Positions 54,667 through 63,253 of a stretch of 64,000 bases of DNA are shown here, piece by piece; positions within the stretch are counted from its first letter, which is position 1, and each line of letters begins with the position of its first letter. Source of the stretch: Flavobacterium daemonense (GTDB taxonomy: Bacteria > Bacteroidota > Bacteroidia > Flavobacteriales > Flavobacteriaceae); assembly GCF_007341385.1 (NCBI RefSeq), contig NZ_VJYD01000001.1:1-64000 (forward strand), in the 5' to 3' direction. Made by a program: the position numbers and the translations under genes. The notes under the pieces are model-generated. The model searched no databases. It was not told where the DNA came from and was given only the letters and a program-made list of their open reading frames with translations.

Positions 54667-56130
54667 TTATTGAATTTCTAAAGTTGCAATCGAATGTGCA
54701 GCGCTTGTTACTTTCGCCGCTTTTCCTTTTATCCAAAGAAAATAGTCAATATCAGTTTCGCCTGAATTCATTACGATAACTTCCAAATTGTTGTTTTCAT
54801 TCACAAAAGCAGTCGATAAAAGCTTATTACTGCTTGAATTACAAGCAATTCGTTTAGCGCCCGGACGAATAAATTTAGAAAAATGTCCTAAATAATAATA
54901 GCCATTTGTATAAATAAGATTTCCAGTTTTCAAATCGGCGTGAATAGGAGCCATGCAAAAATTCTGAACATGATTTGGCCCGCCTTTTTCGTCTAATAAA
55001 ACATTCCAGTCGGTCCAAGCAACTGTTCCGATATTAAAATCATTGATCATCGACATGCCGTATTTTTCTCCAAAACTCCAGTCGGTTAATAGTTTTTGGT
55101 CAAAATCGGCAGCACAACCTTCCGTTAAAATTAATGGTTTATCAGGAAAAGCTTCGGCTACTCGGCGTTCAGCCTCAAAATTCATTCCCGCTTTCATCCA
55201 ATCTTCGTACCAGTGATAACCAACGCCCCAAACATATTTTGCAGCATCTTTATCTTCCAAAACCGTACTCACACGCTGATACATCAAATCGCGATTGTGA
55301 TCCCACATAATCAGTTTCTTTTTTGATAATCCGGCTTTCTGCATCGTTGGTCCCAGATAGTTTTTTATGAAATCACGTTCTTCTTCAGCAGTGAAAATGC
55401 AAGATTCCCAACGCTGAACCGCCATTGGCTCATTTTGAACCGTATAACCCCAAATTGGGATGCCTTCTTTTTCGTATTCTTTGATGAATTTTACAAAAAA
55501 GTTAGCCCAGCTTTGGTGGTATTCTGGTTTCAAGGTACCGCCATGCAAAACATCATTATTGGTTTTCATCCAAGCCGGCGGACTCCAAGGCGAAGCATAC
55601 AACGTAATTTTTCCTCCCGCTTTAGCAATAACTTCTTTAATAAAAGGAATACGATATTTTCTGTCATGGCTTATGTCAAATGTTTTCAGGTCTTTATCGC
55701 CATCTTTTATGTAACTGTAGCTATCACTCGAAAAATCGCAGCTTTGCATATTCGTGCGTGCCAAAGTGTATCCAATTCCTTTTTCTTTGTCATAATAAGC
55801 CGTCAGGATTTCCTGTTGTTTGTCTTTTGGAAGCTGATAAAAAACTTCTGCCGAAGCGTCTGTCAAAGCACCTCCAATTCCTAAAAAGGTTTGAAAGGTT
55901 TTGGCTGGATCGACAAAAACTGCAATTTCTTTCTCTGTTGTTTGTGGCTTTGATGTAAAAGAAAGCGTTTCGGTTTTGGTTAACTTTTTATCCGAATTTT
56001 TAGCTGTAACATAAATAGTTACGCTTTTATATTCTGTCGTTTTACTGGCTTTTTGCTGCGCCAGCAAACCGACAGATAAAAATCCGGAAAACATGATGGT
56101 CAGGCATGTTTTAGGCAAATTAGTAATCAT
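54667..56130 (-). CDS. GH30 family glycoside hydrolase
   Basis: 487 residues, signal peptide (ending LLAQQ). GH30 (beta/alpha)8 barrel plus side beta-domain: FLGIGGALTDASAEVF near 82-97, acid/base E234 in VQNEP, nucleophile E337 in LTEGC, and YYLGHFSKFIRPGAKRI near the end. This is the subgroup of glucosylceramidases and beta-1,6-glucanases; fucosidase or xylanase activity also occurs in the family. Upstream of CBM6 in one operon. Confidence 0.9.
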   Translation of the reverse strand: MITNLPKTCLTIMFSGFLSVGLLAQQKASKTTEYKSVTIYVTAKNSDKKLTKTETLSFTSKPQTTEKEIAVFVDPAKTFQTFLGIGGALTDASAEVFYQLPKDKQQEILTAYYDKEKGIGYTLARTNMQSCDFSSDSYSYIKDGDKDLKTFDISHDRKYRIPFIKEVIAKAGGKITLYASPWSPPAWMKTNNDVLHGGTLKPEYHQSWANFFVKFIKEYEKEGIPIWGYTVQNEPMAVQRWESCIFTAEEERDFIKNYLGPTMQKAGLSKKKLIMWDHNRDLMYQRVSTVLEDKDAAKYVWGVGYHWYEDWMKAGMNFEAERRVAEAFPDKPLILTEGCAADFDQKLLTDWSFGEKYGMSMINDFNIGTVAWTDWNVLLDEKGGPNHVQNFCMAPIHADLKTGNLIYTNGYYYLGHFSKFIRPGAKRIACNSSSNKLLSTAFVNENNNLEVIVMNSGETDIDYFLWIKGKAAKVTSAAHSIATLEIQ

Positions 56131-56154
56131 AATTGAGGTTTTTTGGTTAGGTAG

Positions 56155-57150
56155 TTAGCTTAAAATCTGATCGATAGTCTGTAGTTCATATTCTGAAAAT
56201 GAAGTATTTTGAAGACAGCCTAAAGAATCAATTACTTGTTCTGGTTTGCTTGCGCCAATGATTACCGACGAGATTCTTTTGTCTTTCAAAACCCAAGCCA
56301 ACGCCATTTGCGCCAAGCTCTGACCGCGTTCTTCGGCCATTTTATTTAATCGTTTTACTTTGGCAATATTCTCTGGTGTAATCGCATCTTTTTCCATTGC
56401 GCCGTTGCCACGATTGGCATTAGCTCTTGAGTTTTCTGGAATTCCGTTTAAATATTTGTTGGTCAAAAGTCCTTGTGCAAGTGGAGAAAAAGCAATTCCG
56501 CCAATTCCGTTGACTTCTAAAACATCCAATAAACCATCTTCAACAGAACGCTCAAACATAGAATATTTAGGTTGATGAATTACACAAGGCGTTCCTAAAT
56601 TTTTTAAAATTGAATAAGCCTTTTCGGTTTCAGCTGGGCTGTAACTCGAAACTCCAACATACAAAGCTTTTCCTTGACGAACAATTAAATCAAGCGCTGC
56701 CATTGTTTCTTCCATTGGCGTGTTTGGATCTGGTCTGTGGTGGTAGAATATATCAACATAATCGAGTCCCATGCGCTTTAAACTTTGGTCAAGACTTGCG
56801 ATTAAATGTTTTTTTGAACCAAAATCGCCGTAAGGTCCGTCCCACATTGGCCATCCTGCTTTTGTTGAGATCAAAAGTTCATCTCTGTAATTTTTAAAAT
56901 CTTGTTTGAATATTTCGCCAAAAGTAATTTCAGCAGAACCCGGAGGCGGACCGTAATTATTAGCAAGATCAAAGTGTGTGATACCATTATTAAAAGCAGT
57001 ATGCAGAATTTCACGCGCATTAGCAACGCTGTCAATTCCGCCAAAGTTGTGCCACAATCCTAACGAAAGAGCAGGCAATAATAAACCACTGTTTCCGCAA
57101 CGACGGTATTGCATTTTTTGATAACGGTTTGTATTTGCTATGTAAGTCAT
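56155..57150 (-). CDS. Aldo/keto reductase, YghZ-like
   Basis: 331 residues, AKR barrel: FDLANNYGPPPGSAE (catalytic Tyr and Asp), STKAGWPMWDGPYGDFGSKKHL (core GWPMWDGPYGDFG, typical of the YghZ/L-glyceraldehyde-3-phosphate reductase group), YYHHRP as FYHHRPDP, IGASKPEQV for NADPH. Reduces small aldehydes. It precedes GH30 by 24 bases. Confidence 0.9.
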   Translation of the reverse strand: MTYIANTNRYQKMQYRRCGNSGLLLPALSLGLWHNFGGIDSVANAREILHTAFNNGITHFDLANNYGPPPGSAEITFGEIFKQDFKNYRDELLISTKAGWPMWDGPYGDFGSKKHLIASLDQSLKRMGLDYVDIFYHHRPDPNTPMEETMAALDLIVRQGKALYVGVSSYSPAETEKAYSILKNLGTPCVIHQPKYSMFERSVEDGLLDVLEVNGIGGIAFSPLAQGLLTNKYLNGIPENSRANANRGNGAMEKDAITPENIAKVKRLNKMAEERGQSLAQMALAWVLKDKRISSVIIGASKPEQVIDSLGCLQNTSFSEYELQTIDQILS

Positions 57151-57217
57151 TTTTAATTGTTAATTATAAATTGTGAATTGTAAATTATTTTAAAGCTTAT
57201 TGCCTAAAGCCTATAGC

Positions 57218-57640
57218 TTAAAGCCTAAAAAAAGCTTTTTGAGCAATTTCTAAATCCGTTGTGCCTCTGAAACCGCTGAAACCTACAGACAGTTTTGTAC
57301 CATTTTTTAAAGTTATCGGTTGTCCGCCTTGCCAGCCAATTAAATCTGGAGCTTCGATTCCGTTTGCATTTTCATCGAAAATTCCGTTGAAAACCATTTT
57401 TTCGTATTCTCCTGTTTTTACGCCGGTTAGCCAAACCTGACTTGCTTTTGTCCATGCAATTTTATAAGATTGTCTTTGACGCGGTTTGTCATTTCCGTAC
57501 ATTTTGCCGTGCACAGTTCCATCTTCATCGATGATGCAAACCGCAACATTTCCGTTTGAAATCTGTCGATCTTCTTCAATTTGAAGGTATTGCGGAATCA
57601 GTTTTTCAATTTCGGCGAAAGCCAGAGCAATTTCATTCAT
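57218..57640 (-). CDS. GlcG/HbpS-family protein
   Basis: 140 residues of the GlcG/HbpS (DUF336) fold. No signal peptide. Words such as VAVCIIDEDGTVHGK, MVFNGIFDENANGI and GWQGGQPITLKNGTKLSVGFSG (core GGQPITLKNG). Proteins of this fold bind heme or cobalamin, or take part in glycolate use; here the role is unknown. Same strand as the AKR-GH30-CBM6 operon, 67 bases upstream. Confidence 0.75.
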   Translation of the reverse strand: MNEIALAFAEIEKLIPQYLQIEEDRQISNGNVAVCIIDEDGTVHGKMYGNDKPRQRQSYKIAWTKASQVWLTGVKTGEYEKMVFNGIFDENANGIEAPDLIGWQGGQPITLKNGTKLSVGFSGFRGTTDLEIAQKAFFRL

Positions 57641-57846
57641 TTAAATTGTTTGTTGTTTGTTGTTTGTTGTTTTGTGCGACTGTAAAAGCTTATTACCTAA
57701 AGCCTAAAGCTTACAGCTTACAGCGAAACAAAGTTTCAAAATTAAATTATTTCATTTCTTAAACTAGATCAAGAAATAATTAAAACCTCTTATATTTACT
57801 TTTTGTTTGTAAATGAAGTTATTGCCAATTCCTAAAAAGAGATAAA

Positions 57847-58440
57847 ATGTTTCAGAAAATTCACGATTACCTTTCCAGATCTGCGCGTCTTTCTAAAGAA
57901 GAAGTGAAAATCTTTGAAAAAAGTCTTGAATTCAGAATGGTTCCGAAGAAAACGATTCTGCTCAAAGCCGGAGAAATCTGCAATTTTGAAGCTTACATCA
58001 ATAAAGGATGCATTCGCGAATATTTTATTGACCGAAACGGACAAGAATTAACGCTCCAGTTTGCCATTGAAGACTGGTGGGTGAGCGATATTACGAGTTT
58101 TGAAGATCAAGTGCCGAGTGATATGTATATTGAAACTTTAGAAGATTGTGAACTTTTGGTTTTGACTAGACAATCAAAAGAAAACCTAATCAACGAAGTA
58201 CCTCATTTAGAAAGAATGTTTCGTTTGATGATCCAAAGGCATTTGTCGAAACTGCAAAAACGACTTTTTAAAACCGTTTCATCGACAGCAATGGAACAAT
58301 ATGTAGAATTTATTACACGATATCCGTCAATTTCACAGCGTGTTTCACAGCAATATATCGCTTCATATTTAGGAATTACGCCTGAATTTTTAAGCCGATT
58401 GCGCACCAAACATTTAAAAAGTTCTAAAACCCAAGAATAA
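57847..58440 (+). CDS. Crp/Fnr-family regulator
   Basis: 197 residues. Cyclic-nucleotide-binding-like beta-roll 25-120 (RMVPKKTILLKAGEICNFEA core, GCIREYF) and C-terminal helix region with SISQRVSQQYIASYLGITPEF holding the helix-turn-helix (core QYIASYLGITPEFLSRL). The Arg/Glu set for cAMP is not evident, so the signal is unknown; there are no Fe-S cysteines. Convergent with an HxlR gene one base away. Confidence 0.85.
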   Translation: MFQKIHDYLSRSARLSKEEVKIFEKSLEFRMVPKKTILLKAGEICNFEAYINKGCIREYFIDRNGQELTLQFAIEDWWVSDITSFEDQVPSDMYIETLEDCELLVLTRQSKENLINEVPHLERMFRLMIQRHLSKLQKRLFKTVSSTAMEQYVEFITRYPSISQRVSQQYIASYLGITPEFLSRLRTKHLKSSKTQE

Positions 58441-58441
58441 T

Positions 58442-58789
58442 TTAGCTTTTTGAAGCTTCTCTATTCTTAATATGATTTCGATGCGAAATTCCCCATTTGA
58501 TCATTTCAGAAATTATGGGTCCGAAAGACTGGCAATACGGTGTTGATTCATAAAGAATTGGCACTAAAGCATCGCGATCTTCGGTTCTTTTGACCAAATT
58601 ATTTAGTTCCATATCTTTTAATTCCTTTGATAACATTCGGGAAGTAATACCCGGAATACTTTCTTTGATATCTTTAAAACGATTATTTCCGTTGCATATC
58701 GAATTGATAATTGGAAGTTTCCATTTTCCTCCCAAAACATATAAAGTATCCTGAAGCGCCTGAAACTCTTCTTTTTGATTTCTTTCCAT
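58442..58789 (-). CDS. HxlR-family regulator (second)
   Basis: 115 residues. Winged helix with LYVLGGKWKLPIINSICNG, RFKDIKESIPGITSRMLSKELK (core ITSRMLSKELK). It lacks the N-terminal Cys of the regulator at 1289, so a different signal is likely. No divergent partner is evident; upstream lies a family A repeat. Confidence 0.85.
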   Translation of the reverse strand: MERNQKEEFQALQDTLYVLGGKWKLPIINSICNGNNRFKDIKESIPGITSRMLSKELKDMELNNLVKRTEDRDALVPILYESTPYCQSFGPIISEMIKWGISHRNHIKNREASKS

Positions 58790-58886
58790 AATTTTTTAAA
58801 CCATATAAGTTATATAAGATAATTTTAGTTTTTAAGTACCGATAATTTCTGTGCGTTTTTTGCTTTTCTTGCATTTTCTCTCTTTT

Positions 58887-59017
58887 TTGTCATCCCGAGG
58901 AACGAGGGATCTCCGCAAGAAACTCCTCACGCAAAATTCCTAATCTTTGTCGAGCTACTCGCGGAGATTGCTTCGCCAGTTCGCTATCGCTCGTGTCCTC
59001 GTTCCTCGGGATGACAA
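58887..59017. repeat. Long-palindrome repeat family A, copy 4
   Basis: Outer ends TTGTCATCCCGAGGAACGAG and CTCGTTCCTCGGGATGACAA are exact complements. The centre has AATCTTTGTCGAG, and the GCTTCGCC..TTCGCTATCGCTCG block shared with copy 3 is present. Confidence 0.88.
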
Positions 59018-59114
59018 ACTATGCGGGAAATTATATAAAAAAAAATCTGCAAGAGACAAAAGAAAACTTTGTGCCTTCGTGGCAGAAACAAAAGTATAAA
59101 TAAATCATAAATAA

Positions 59115-59145
59115 TTGCATTTATGTATTTAACTACGTAGTTTTG
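59115..59145 (+). promoter_or_regulatory. Promoter and MarR operator of the GNAT-MarR operon
   Basis: TTG (59115-59117), 20 bases, TAGTTTTG (59138-59145). The perfect palindrome AACTACGTAGTT (59131-59142) covers the start of the -7 box. It is 22 bases before the GNAT start codon. Autorepression by the MarR protein encoded second in the operon is the natural reading. Confidence 0.7.
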
Positions 59146-59166
59146 TTTAATAAAATTTTAATAAAA

Positions 59167-59658
59167 ATGAAACCTGTAATAATTCCAATAGAAAACAAGT
59201 TTGAAAATGTCATTGCCGACTTGATATTAAACATTCAGATAAACGAATTCAATGTTCCGATTACAAGAGAAGACCAGCCGGATTTATTCAATATTCAGAA
59301 TTTTTACTATGCTAGTGGCGGTGGATTTTGGGGCGCATTTATCAATGACGAATTAGTTGGAACAATAGCCTTAGTTAAGTTTGATGACCATGCCGCAGCG
59401 ATACGAAAGATGTTTGTAAAGAAGGAATTTAGAGGAAAAGAATTCGCAATCGCACAGAAATTGTTGGAGACTTTAATTGAATATTGCCGAGAAAATGAAA
59501 TCGATGATTTATATTTGGGAACCGTTGAAATATTACAAGCCGCATTACGCTTTTATGAAAAGAATGATTTTGTGCGAATTGAAAAAGAATCGCTTCCAGA
59601 AAAATTTCCGTTGATGAAGCCGGATAACGTTTTCTGTCATTTAACTTTAAAGAAATAA
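59167..59658 (+). CDS. GNAT-family N-acetyltransferase
   Basis: 163 residues from ATG 59167 (MKPVIIPIENKF), chosen over an in-frame TTG at 59143 that overlaps the -7 box. GNAT fold with YYASGGGFWGAFINDELVGTI core GGGFWGAFINDELVG, MFVKKEFRGKEFAIAQKLL (acetyl-CoA loop R-G-K-x-F-A) and ALRFYEKNDFVRI. Followed after 2 bases by a MarR gene; such pairs may work together against a toxic compound. Confidence 0.88.
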   Translation: MKPVIIPIENKFENVIADLILNIQINEFNVPITREDQPDLFNIQNFYYASGGGFWGAFINDELVGTIALVKFDDHAAAIRKMFVKKEFRGKEFAIAQKLLETLIEYCRENEIDDLYLGTVEILQAALRFYEKNDFVRIEKESLPEKFPLMKPDNVFCHLTLKK

Positions 59659-59660
59659 AG

Positions 59661-60146
59661 ATGAATATTATAGACGAATCGGGAATTTTGGCTATTTCGA
59701 CACGATTGCAGCGTTTAAGCGAGCAATTGCGAAAAGATGGCGCACTGGTTTATAAATCATACGGAATTGATTTTGAACCGAAATGGTTTCCAGTTATTTA
59801 CACGCTTCATTATAAAGAAACATTAAGTGTGGTTGAAATCGCTAATGAAATTGGTTACACACATCCGTCAACAATAAGTTTGTTGAAAGAACTGGAAAAA
59901 CAAAAACTGATTCGCTCTAAAAAAGACAAAATCGACGAACGCAAAAGGCTCATTCAGCTGACTGCAAAAGGGCAGGAGTTAATTGAACAGATGAAACCCG
60001 TTTGGGAAGTTATGAAAAGTGCTTTAACCGAAATCACCAACAATCAAAATAATCTGCTTCGAGCAATTGAAGAAGCCGAGAATAAAATTTTGCATCAGAG
60101 TTTTTTACAGCGGGCTTTGCAGTTGAAGAGTCAAGGAGAGGAATAA
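59661..60146 (+). CDS. MarR-family regulator
   Basis: 161 residues with the MarR winged helix (LSVVEIANEIGYTHPSTISLL core, KDKIDERKRLIQLTAKG core DERKRLIQLT). It probably represses its own operon at AACTACGTAGTT. Translationally linked to the GNAT gene by a 2-base gap. Confidence 0.9.
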   Translation: MNIIDESGILAISTRLQRLSEQLRKDGALVYKSYGIDFEPKWFPVIYTLHYKETLSVVEIANEIGYTHPSTISLLKELEKQKLIRSKKDKIDERKRLIQLTAKGQELIEQMKPVWEVMKSALTEITNNQNNLLRAIEEAENKILHQSFLQRALQLKSQGEE

Positions 60147-60149
60147 AAA

Positions 60150-60182
60150 CAAAAAGCGATCTAAATTAGATCGCTTTTTTTA
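60150..60182 (+). terminator. Rho-independent terminator of the GNAT-MarR operon
   Basis: AAAGCGATCTAA and TTAGATCGCTTT are complementary arms with a tight loop, then a T run. The bases from 60183 to 60416 before the LysR gene show no gene; TATCTTTA at 60391 is a weak -7 candidate. Confidence 0.88.
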
Positions 60183-60416
60183 TATAATTGGTTTAGTAAA
60201 GCTGATAATCAGGACAATGTGATAAAGTTCGATATGCTCCAAAAACTACTCCATTCTCATTTGCCACACACCTAAATATCATTTCTATTATGTACGATAA
60301 AGTGTATGTTTTTGGTTTTGAAAATTTGCTGTTTTTGTAAAACTTTAACATCTTCTAAAATTTGGAATATAAGACAAATTGATATTTTCATATCTTTATA
60401 AAATAAAATTATAATC

Positions 60417-61385
60417 ATGACCATTCAGCAGTTAAAATATATTGTTGCTTTAGACGAAGAACGGCATTTTGCAAGAGCTGCCGAAGTTTGTATGGTAACA
60501 CAGCCCGGACTTACGATTCAGCTAAAAAATCTCGAAGAAGAAATTGGAATCAAGATTTTTGACCGAAATAAAGTGCCGCTTACGCCAACCGTTTTAGGAA
60601 TTGAGATTATCAATAAAGCCAAAAAGATTCTTCGTGAAGTAGATGAAATTAGGGATTTTGTGGTGAATGAGAAAAATCTGTTGGAAGGAGAATTGAAACT
60701 CGGAATAATTTCGACTTTATCGCCTTATCTGATTCCGCTTTTTATTCAGGCCATGAAAGAAGCGGCGCCCAAAGTGCATTTTATTATCAAAGAAGCTTAC
60801 ACCGGAGTTTTAATGAAAGAGTTAGAAATCGGTGCGATTGATGTTGCTATTATGGCGACTCCAACGGGAAATCCAAATTTAATAGAACATGTGATTTTTA
60901 AAGAACCTTTTGTGGCGTATTTAAATCAAACCCATCCGATGGCGAATGATGAATTTTATGAAATGCAACCCGGTGATAAAACCGAATTATTGCTTTTGCA
61001 TCACGAATATTGCTACAACGCACAGCTTCTAGATATTTGCGGATTAAAATCATCGGATAAAATAAAGGAACAATTCACCTACGACATCAATTCCATCGAA
61101 ACTTTAAAAAATCTAGTTCGCGCGCATCTAGGATTCGCGATTATTCCGAAGCTTTCAACAGTAAACGAATCCGGCGGACTTTTCAAGCCTTTTAAAGAAC
61201 CCGTTCCGGTAAGGGAAATAAGTTTAGTAGTTTCGGATTCGTTTTCAAAAAAGTTATTACTCGAAAAAATGAACGAAGCGATCTGGAATTGCCTTCCGGA
61301 ATCCCTCAAAAAAGATTTCGCGTATAAAAAAATACGCTGGAATGATTCGCCTTATTTTGTAAAAGCGGTTAGTAAGTTTATGTAA
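60417..61385 (+). CDS. oxyR: LysR-family regulator, OxyR-like
   Basis: 322 residues. LysR helix-turn-helix (HFARAAEVCMVTQPGLTIQL core) at 17-40, linker helix, and LysR substrate domain. The regulatory region has C199 and C208 (EYCYNAQLLDICG), with exactly the eight-residue spacing and numbering of the redox pair of E. coli OxyR, so it should sense peroxide by a disulfide. The nearby OsmC and AhpD-like genes fit a peroxide regulon. The residues directly round C199 (HHEY instead of EDGH) are altered, so tuning may differ. Confidence 0.85.
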   Translation: MTIQQLKYIVALDEERHFARAAEVCMVTQPGLTIQLKNLEEEIGIKIFDRNKVPLTPTVLGIEIINKAKKILREVDEIRDFVVNEKNLLEGELKLGIISTLSPYLIPLFIQAMKEAAPKVHFIIKEAYTGVLMKELEIGAIDVAIMATPTGNPNLIEHVIFKEPFVAYLNQTHPMANDEFYEMQPGDKTELLLLHHEYCYNAQLLDICGLKSSDKIKEQFTYDINSIETLKNLVRAHLGFAIIPKLSTVNESGGLFKPFKEPVPVREISLVVSDSFSKKLLLEKMNEAIWNCLPESLKKDFAYKKIRWNDSPYFVKAVSKFM

Positions 61386-61395
61386 TGCTGATTTT

Positions 61396-61470
61396 TAAAC
61401 ACATAGAAACATAGCTATACTTTGCGCAGAAAGGCGTTTCACTTTTCTAAATGCACATAGAGCTATGTGT
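61396..61470. repeat. Dispersed repeat family B, copy 5
   Basis: AAACACATAGAAACATAGC, GAAAGGCGTTTCACTT and CACATAGAGCTATGTG. Precedes family A copy 5, so the two families again lie side by side, here in the reverse order. Confidence 0.65.
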
Positions 61471-61480
61471 AAAGATTAAG

Positions 61481-61619
61481 CACAATATTGTCATTTCGAT
61501 CCCGAGGCTTCGGGAGAGAAATCACACTAGAAGCTCCACACAGAATGTCGCCAATCTTTGTAGAGTTACTTGCGGAGATTTCTCTCCCGAAGCCTCGGGG
61601 TCGAAATGACAATATTGTG
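61481..61619. repeat. Long-palindrome repeat family A, copy 5 (longest arms)
   Basis: 43-base arms (61481-61523, 61577-61619) are complementary in 42 positions; the single exception is T61500 facing G61600, which in RNA would still pair as G-U. The centre contains CCAATCTTTGTAGAG. Best-preserved palindrome of the family, between the oxyR-like and hydrolase genes, both of which end here. Confidence 0.92.
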
Positions 61620-61631
61620 AAAATTTGAAAT

Positions 61632-62402
61632 TTATTTCTGCGAAGCTGTAATAATTACTGCAGCAACTTTCTCTGGCTGCGAAATAAAAACCACATGACT
61701 TCCTTTTATTTCAATGATTTTAGTGTTCGAACGTTTGTACATAGCGCGTTCGATATCAGGATTAATGCTTTTGTCTTCAGTTGCAACGATTCCGTAAGAA
61801 GGTTTCGTTCTCCAAGCGGCTTTAGTAATTGGTGTTCCGAAACCTTTTGCGTAGAAAGCACCTTGTGAAGCAAACATAAAATCAGCGTCTTCTTTGCTTA
61901 AATCACCTGCAAAACCAGCGTGGAATTTCGCTTTATCATAATAAGCAATACCTTTATCATCTGGAGCCAAAACACCATTTTCAGGAGCTGGAGGCGCAGT
62001 TTGCAGCCATTGTACAGAAGTTTCGCCATTGTCAGGCTGTAATGCAGCAACATAAACTAGAGCCGCAACTTTTGGGTGATTTCCAGCTTCAGTAATTACA
62101 GTTCCGCCCCAAGAATGTCCAACTAAAATTGTTGGTCCGTCTTGTTTGTCTAAAGCTAGATTTGTTGCTCTCACATCATCTTCCAAAGAGCTTAACGGAT
62201 TCTGAACAATTGTTACATTATATCCTTTTTTAGTCAAAATTTGGTACAAACCTTTCCATCCAGATCCATCCGCGAAAGCGCCGTGAACCAATACTACGTT
62301 TTTAATTTTAGGAGCAGTTTGAGCGTTTACGTTTGTTGATGTAAGTGCCAAACTAAAGATTATTACTGCGAATGCTAAAAAGCTTTTAAATATTGTTTTC
62401 AT
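61632..62402 (-). CDS. Secreted alpha/beta hydrolase
   Basis: 256 residues. Signal peptide (ending VNAQ). Alpha/beta hydrolase with oxyanion loop VLVHGAFADGSGW, nucleophile elbow G-H-S-W-G in LVGHSWGG and the terminal His in IKGSHVVFISQPEKVA. Homologues are esterases or haloperoxidase-like hydrolases. Substrate unknown. Faces the oxyR-like gene tail to tail. Confidence 0.88.
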   Translation of the reverse strand: MKTIFKSFLAFAVIIFSLALTSTNVNAQTAPKIKNVVLVHGAFADGSGWKGLYQILTKKGYNVTIVQNPLSSLEDDVRATNLALDKQDGPTILVGHSWGGTVITEAGNHPKVAALVYVAALQPDNGETSVQWLQTAPPAPENGVLAPDDKGIAYYDKAKFHAGFAGDLSKEDADFMFASQGAFYAKGFGTPITKAAWRTKPSYGIVATEDKSINPDIERAMYKRSNTKIIEIKGSHVVFISQPEKVAAVIITASQK

Positions 62403-62463
62403 GTTTAAAATTTTAGATTGTTGATTTTAGATTTTAGATTATTTGTTGAAATCTAGTTCAACC

Positions 62464-62567
62464 TTGTCATTTCGACGGAGGAGAAATCTTCACGAGAAGC
62501 TCTACAAAGATTGGCGACTTAGCGGACGGAGTTACTTGCGAAGATTCCTCGTTCCTCGAAATGACAA
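62464..62567. repeat. Long-palindrome repeat family A, copy 6
   Basis: TTGTCATTTCGA and TCGAAATGACAA outer ends; inner arms diverge (ACGGAGGAGAAATCTTC versus GAAGATTCCTCGTTCC) so this copy has mismatches. The centre holds CTCTACAAAGATTGG, reverse orientation to copies 2-5. Confidence 0.85.
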
Positions 62568-62596
62568 GATTGTGTTAAAATTTTATTATTTAGAAA

Positions 62597-63013
62597 TTAG
62601 TTTAAGGTTACAGCCAAAGTAATTTCAGTATTCAGCAACTTAGAAATAGGACAAATTTCTTTTGCTTTTTGAGCTGTTTTCTGAAAATCTTCTTCAGAGA
62701 TTCCAGGAACTTTTCCAGTAAGTTCTAAAGCAATTAAAGTAATCGTTCCGTCTTCAAAAGTTACTTTAGCCGTTGTGTCTAAATCTTCTGGCACAAATCC
62801 AGCTTCAGATAATAAAAAGCTCAATTGCATGGTAAAACAGCCAGAATGTGCCGCTGCAATTAATTCTTCAGGATTAGTTCCAACACCTTGATCGAAACGA
62901 GTTTTAAAAGATAATTGTGCGTTATCTAAAGTTGTGCTTTGAGTACTGATGGTTCCTTTTCCTTCCATTCCTGTACCTTTCCAGTTTGCGTTTGCTCTTC
63001 TTGTAAATTTCAT
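62597..63013 (-). CDS. OsmC-family peroxiredoxin
   Basis: 138 residues, full OsmC/Ohr fold. Catalytic cysteines C59 (AAHSGCFTMQL) and C121 (EICPISKLL) are both present; the Arg/Glu partners are in KFTRRANANW and TNPEELIAAA. Reduces organic hydroperoxides. Likely part of the same stress response as the OxyR-like regulator 1.2 kb away. Has a clear own promoter. Confidence 0.92.
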   Translation of the reverse strand: MKFTRRANANWKGTGMEGKGTISTQSTTLDNAQLSFKTRFDQGVGTNPEELIAAAHSGCFTMQLSFLLSEAGFVPEDLDTTAKVTFEDGTITLIALELTGKVPGISEEDFQKTAQKAKEICPISKLLNTEITLAVTLN

Positions 63014-63074
63014 GATTTCTATGTTTTAAATTATTTTTTAAGATGATCAAATCATTTCTTTGATTTTGATGAAG

Positions 63075-63105
63075 CAAAGGTATAGCGAAGGTGTTTATTA
63101 ATCAA
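63075..63105 (-). promoter_or_regulatory. Promoter of the OsmC gene
   Basis: Minus strand TTG (63105-63103), 20 bases, TACCTTTG (63082-63075), 62 bases before the start codon. A T-rich AT tract precedes it. I see no match to a classical OxyR box. Confidence 0.7.
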
Positions 63106-63189
63106 ATTAATAATTTTTTATTGTTATAAAATTTATTTATAACTATTGGGTTTAGAGAGGTTGGGGGGTTGTTAGGTATTGAAAATAAA

Positions 63190-63216
63190 AAAGCGCAAAC
63201 TCGAAAGAGTTGCGCT
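63190..63216 (-). terminator. Terminator of the right-end membrane gene
   Basis: AGCGCAAACTC, GAAA loop, GAGTTGCGCT: stem with one bulge and, read on the minus strand, a following T run. Confidence 0.8.
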
Positions 63217-63253
63217 ACTAATTATTTTAAAGATTTTGAAAAAAAATCGATGT

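Noticed and set aside
55435..55884. 149-codon plus-strand frame opposite the GH30 gene
   Set aside because: Antisense shadow; the GH30 frame has catalytic motifs and full family length.
61481..62567. CRISPR array or integron attC sites
   Set aside because: Repeats are spaced by kilobases and genes, lack uniform spacers, and no cas gene or integrase is present.
63183..63216. tRNA- or small-RNA-like hairpin
   Set aside because: Single stem with T run and no cloverleaf; best read as a terminator.
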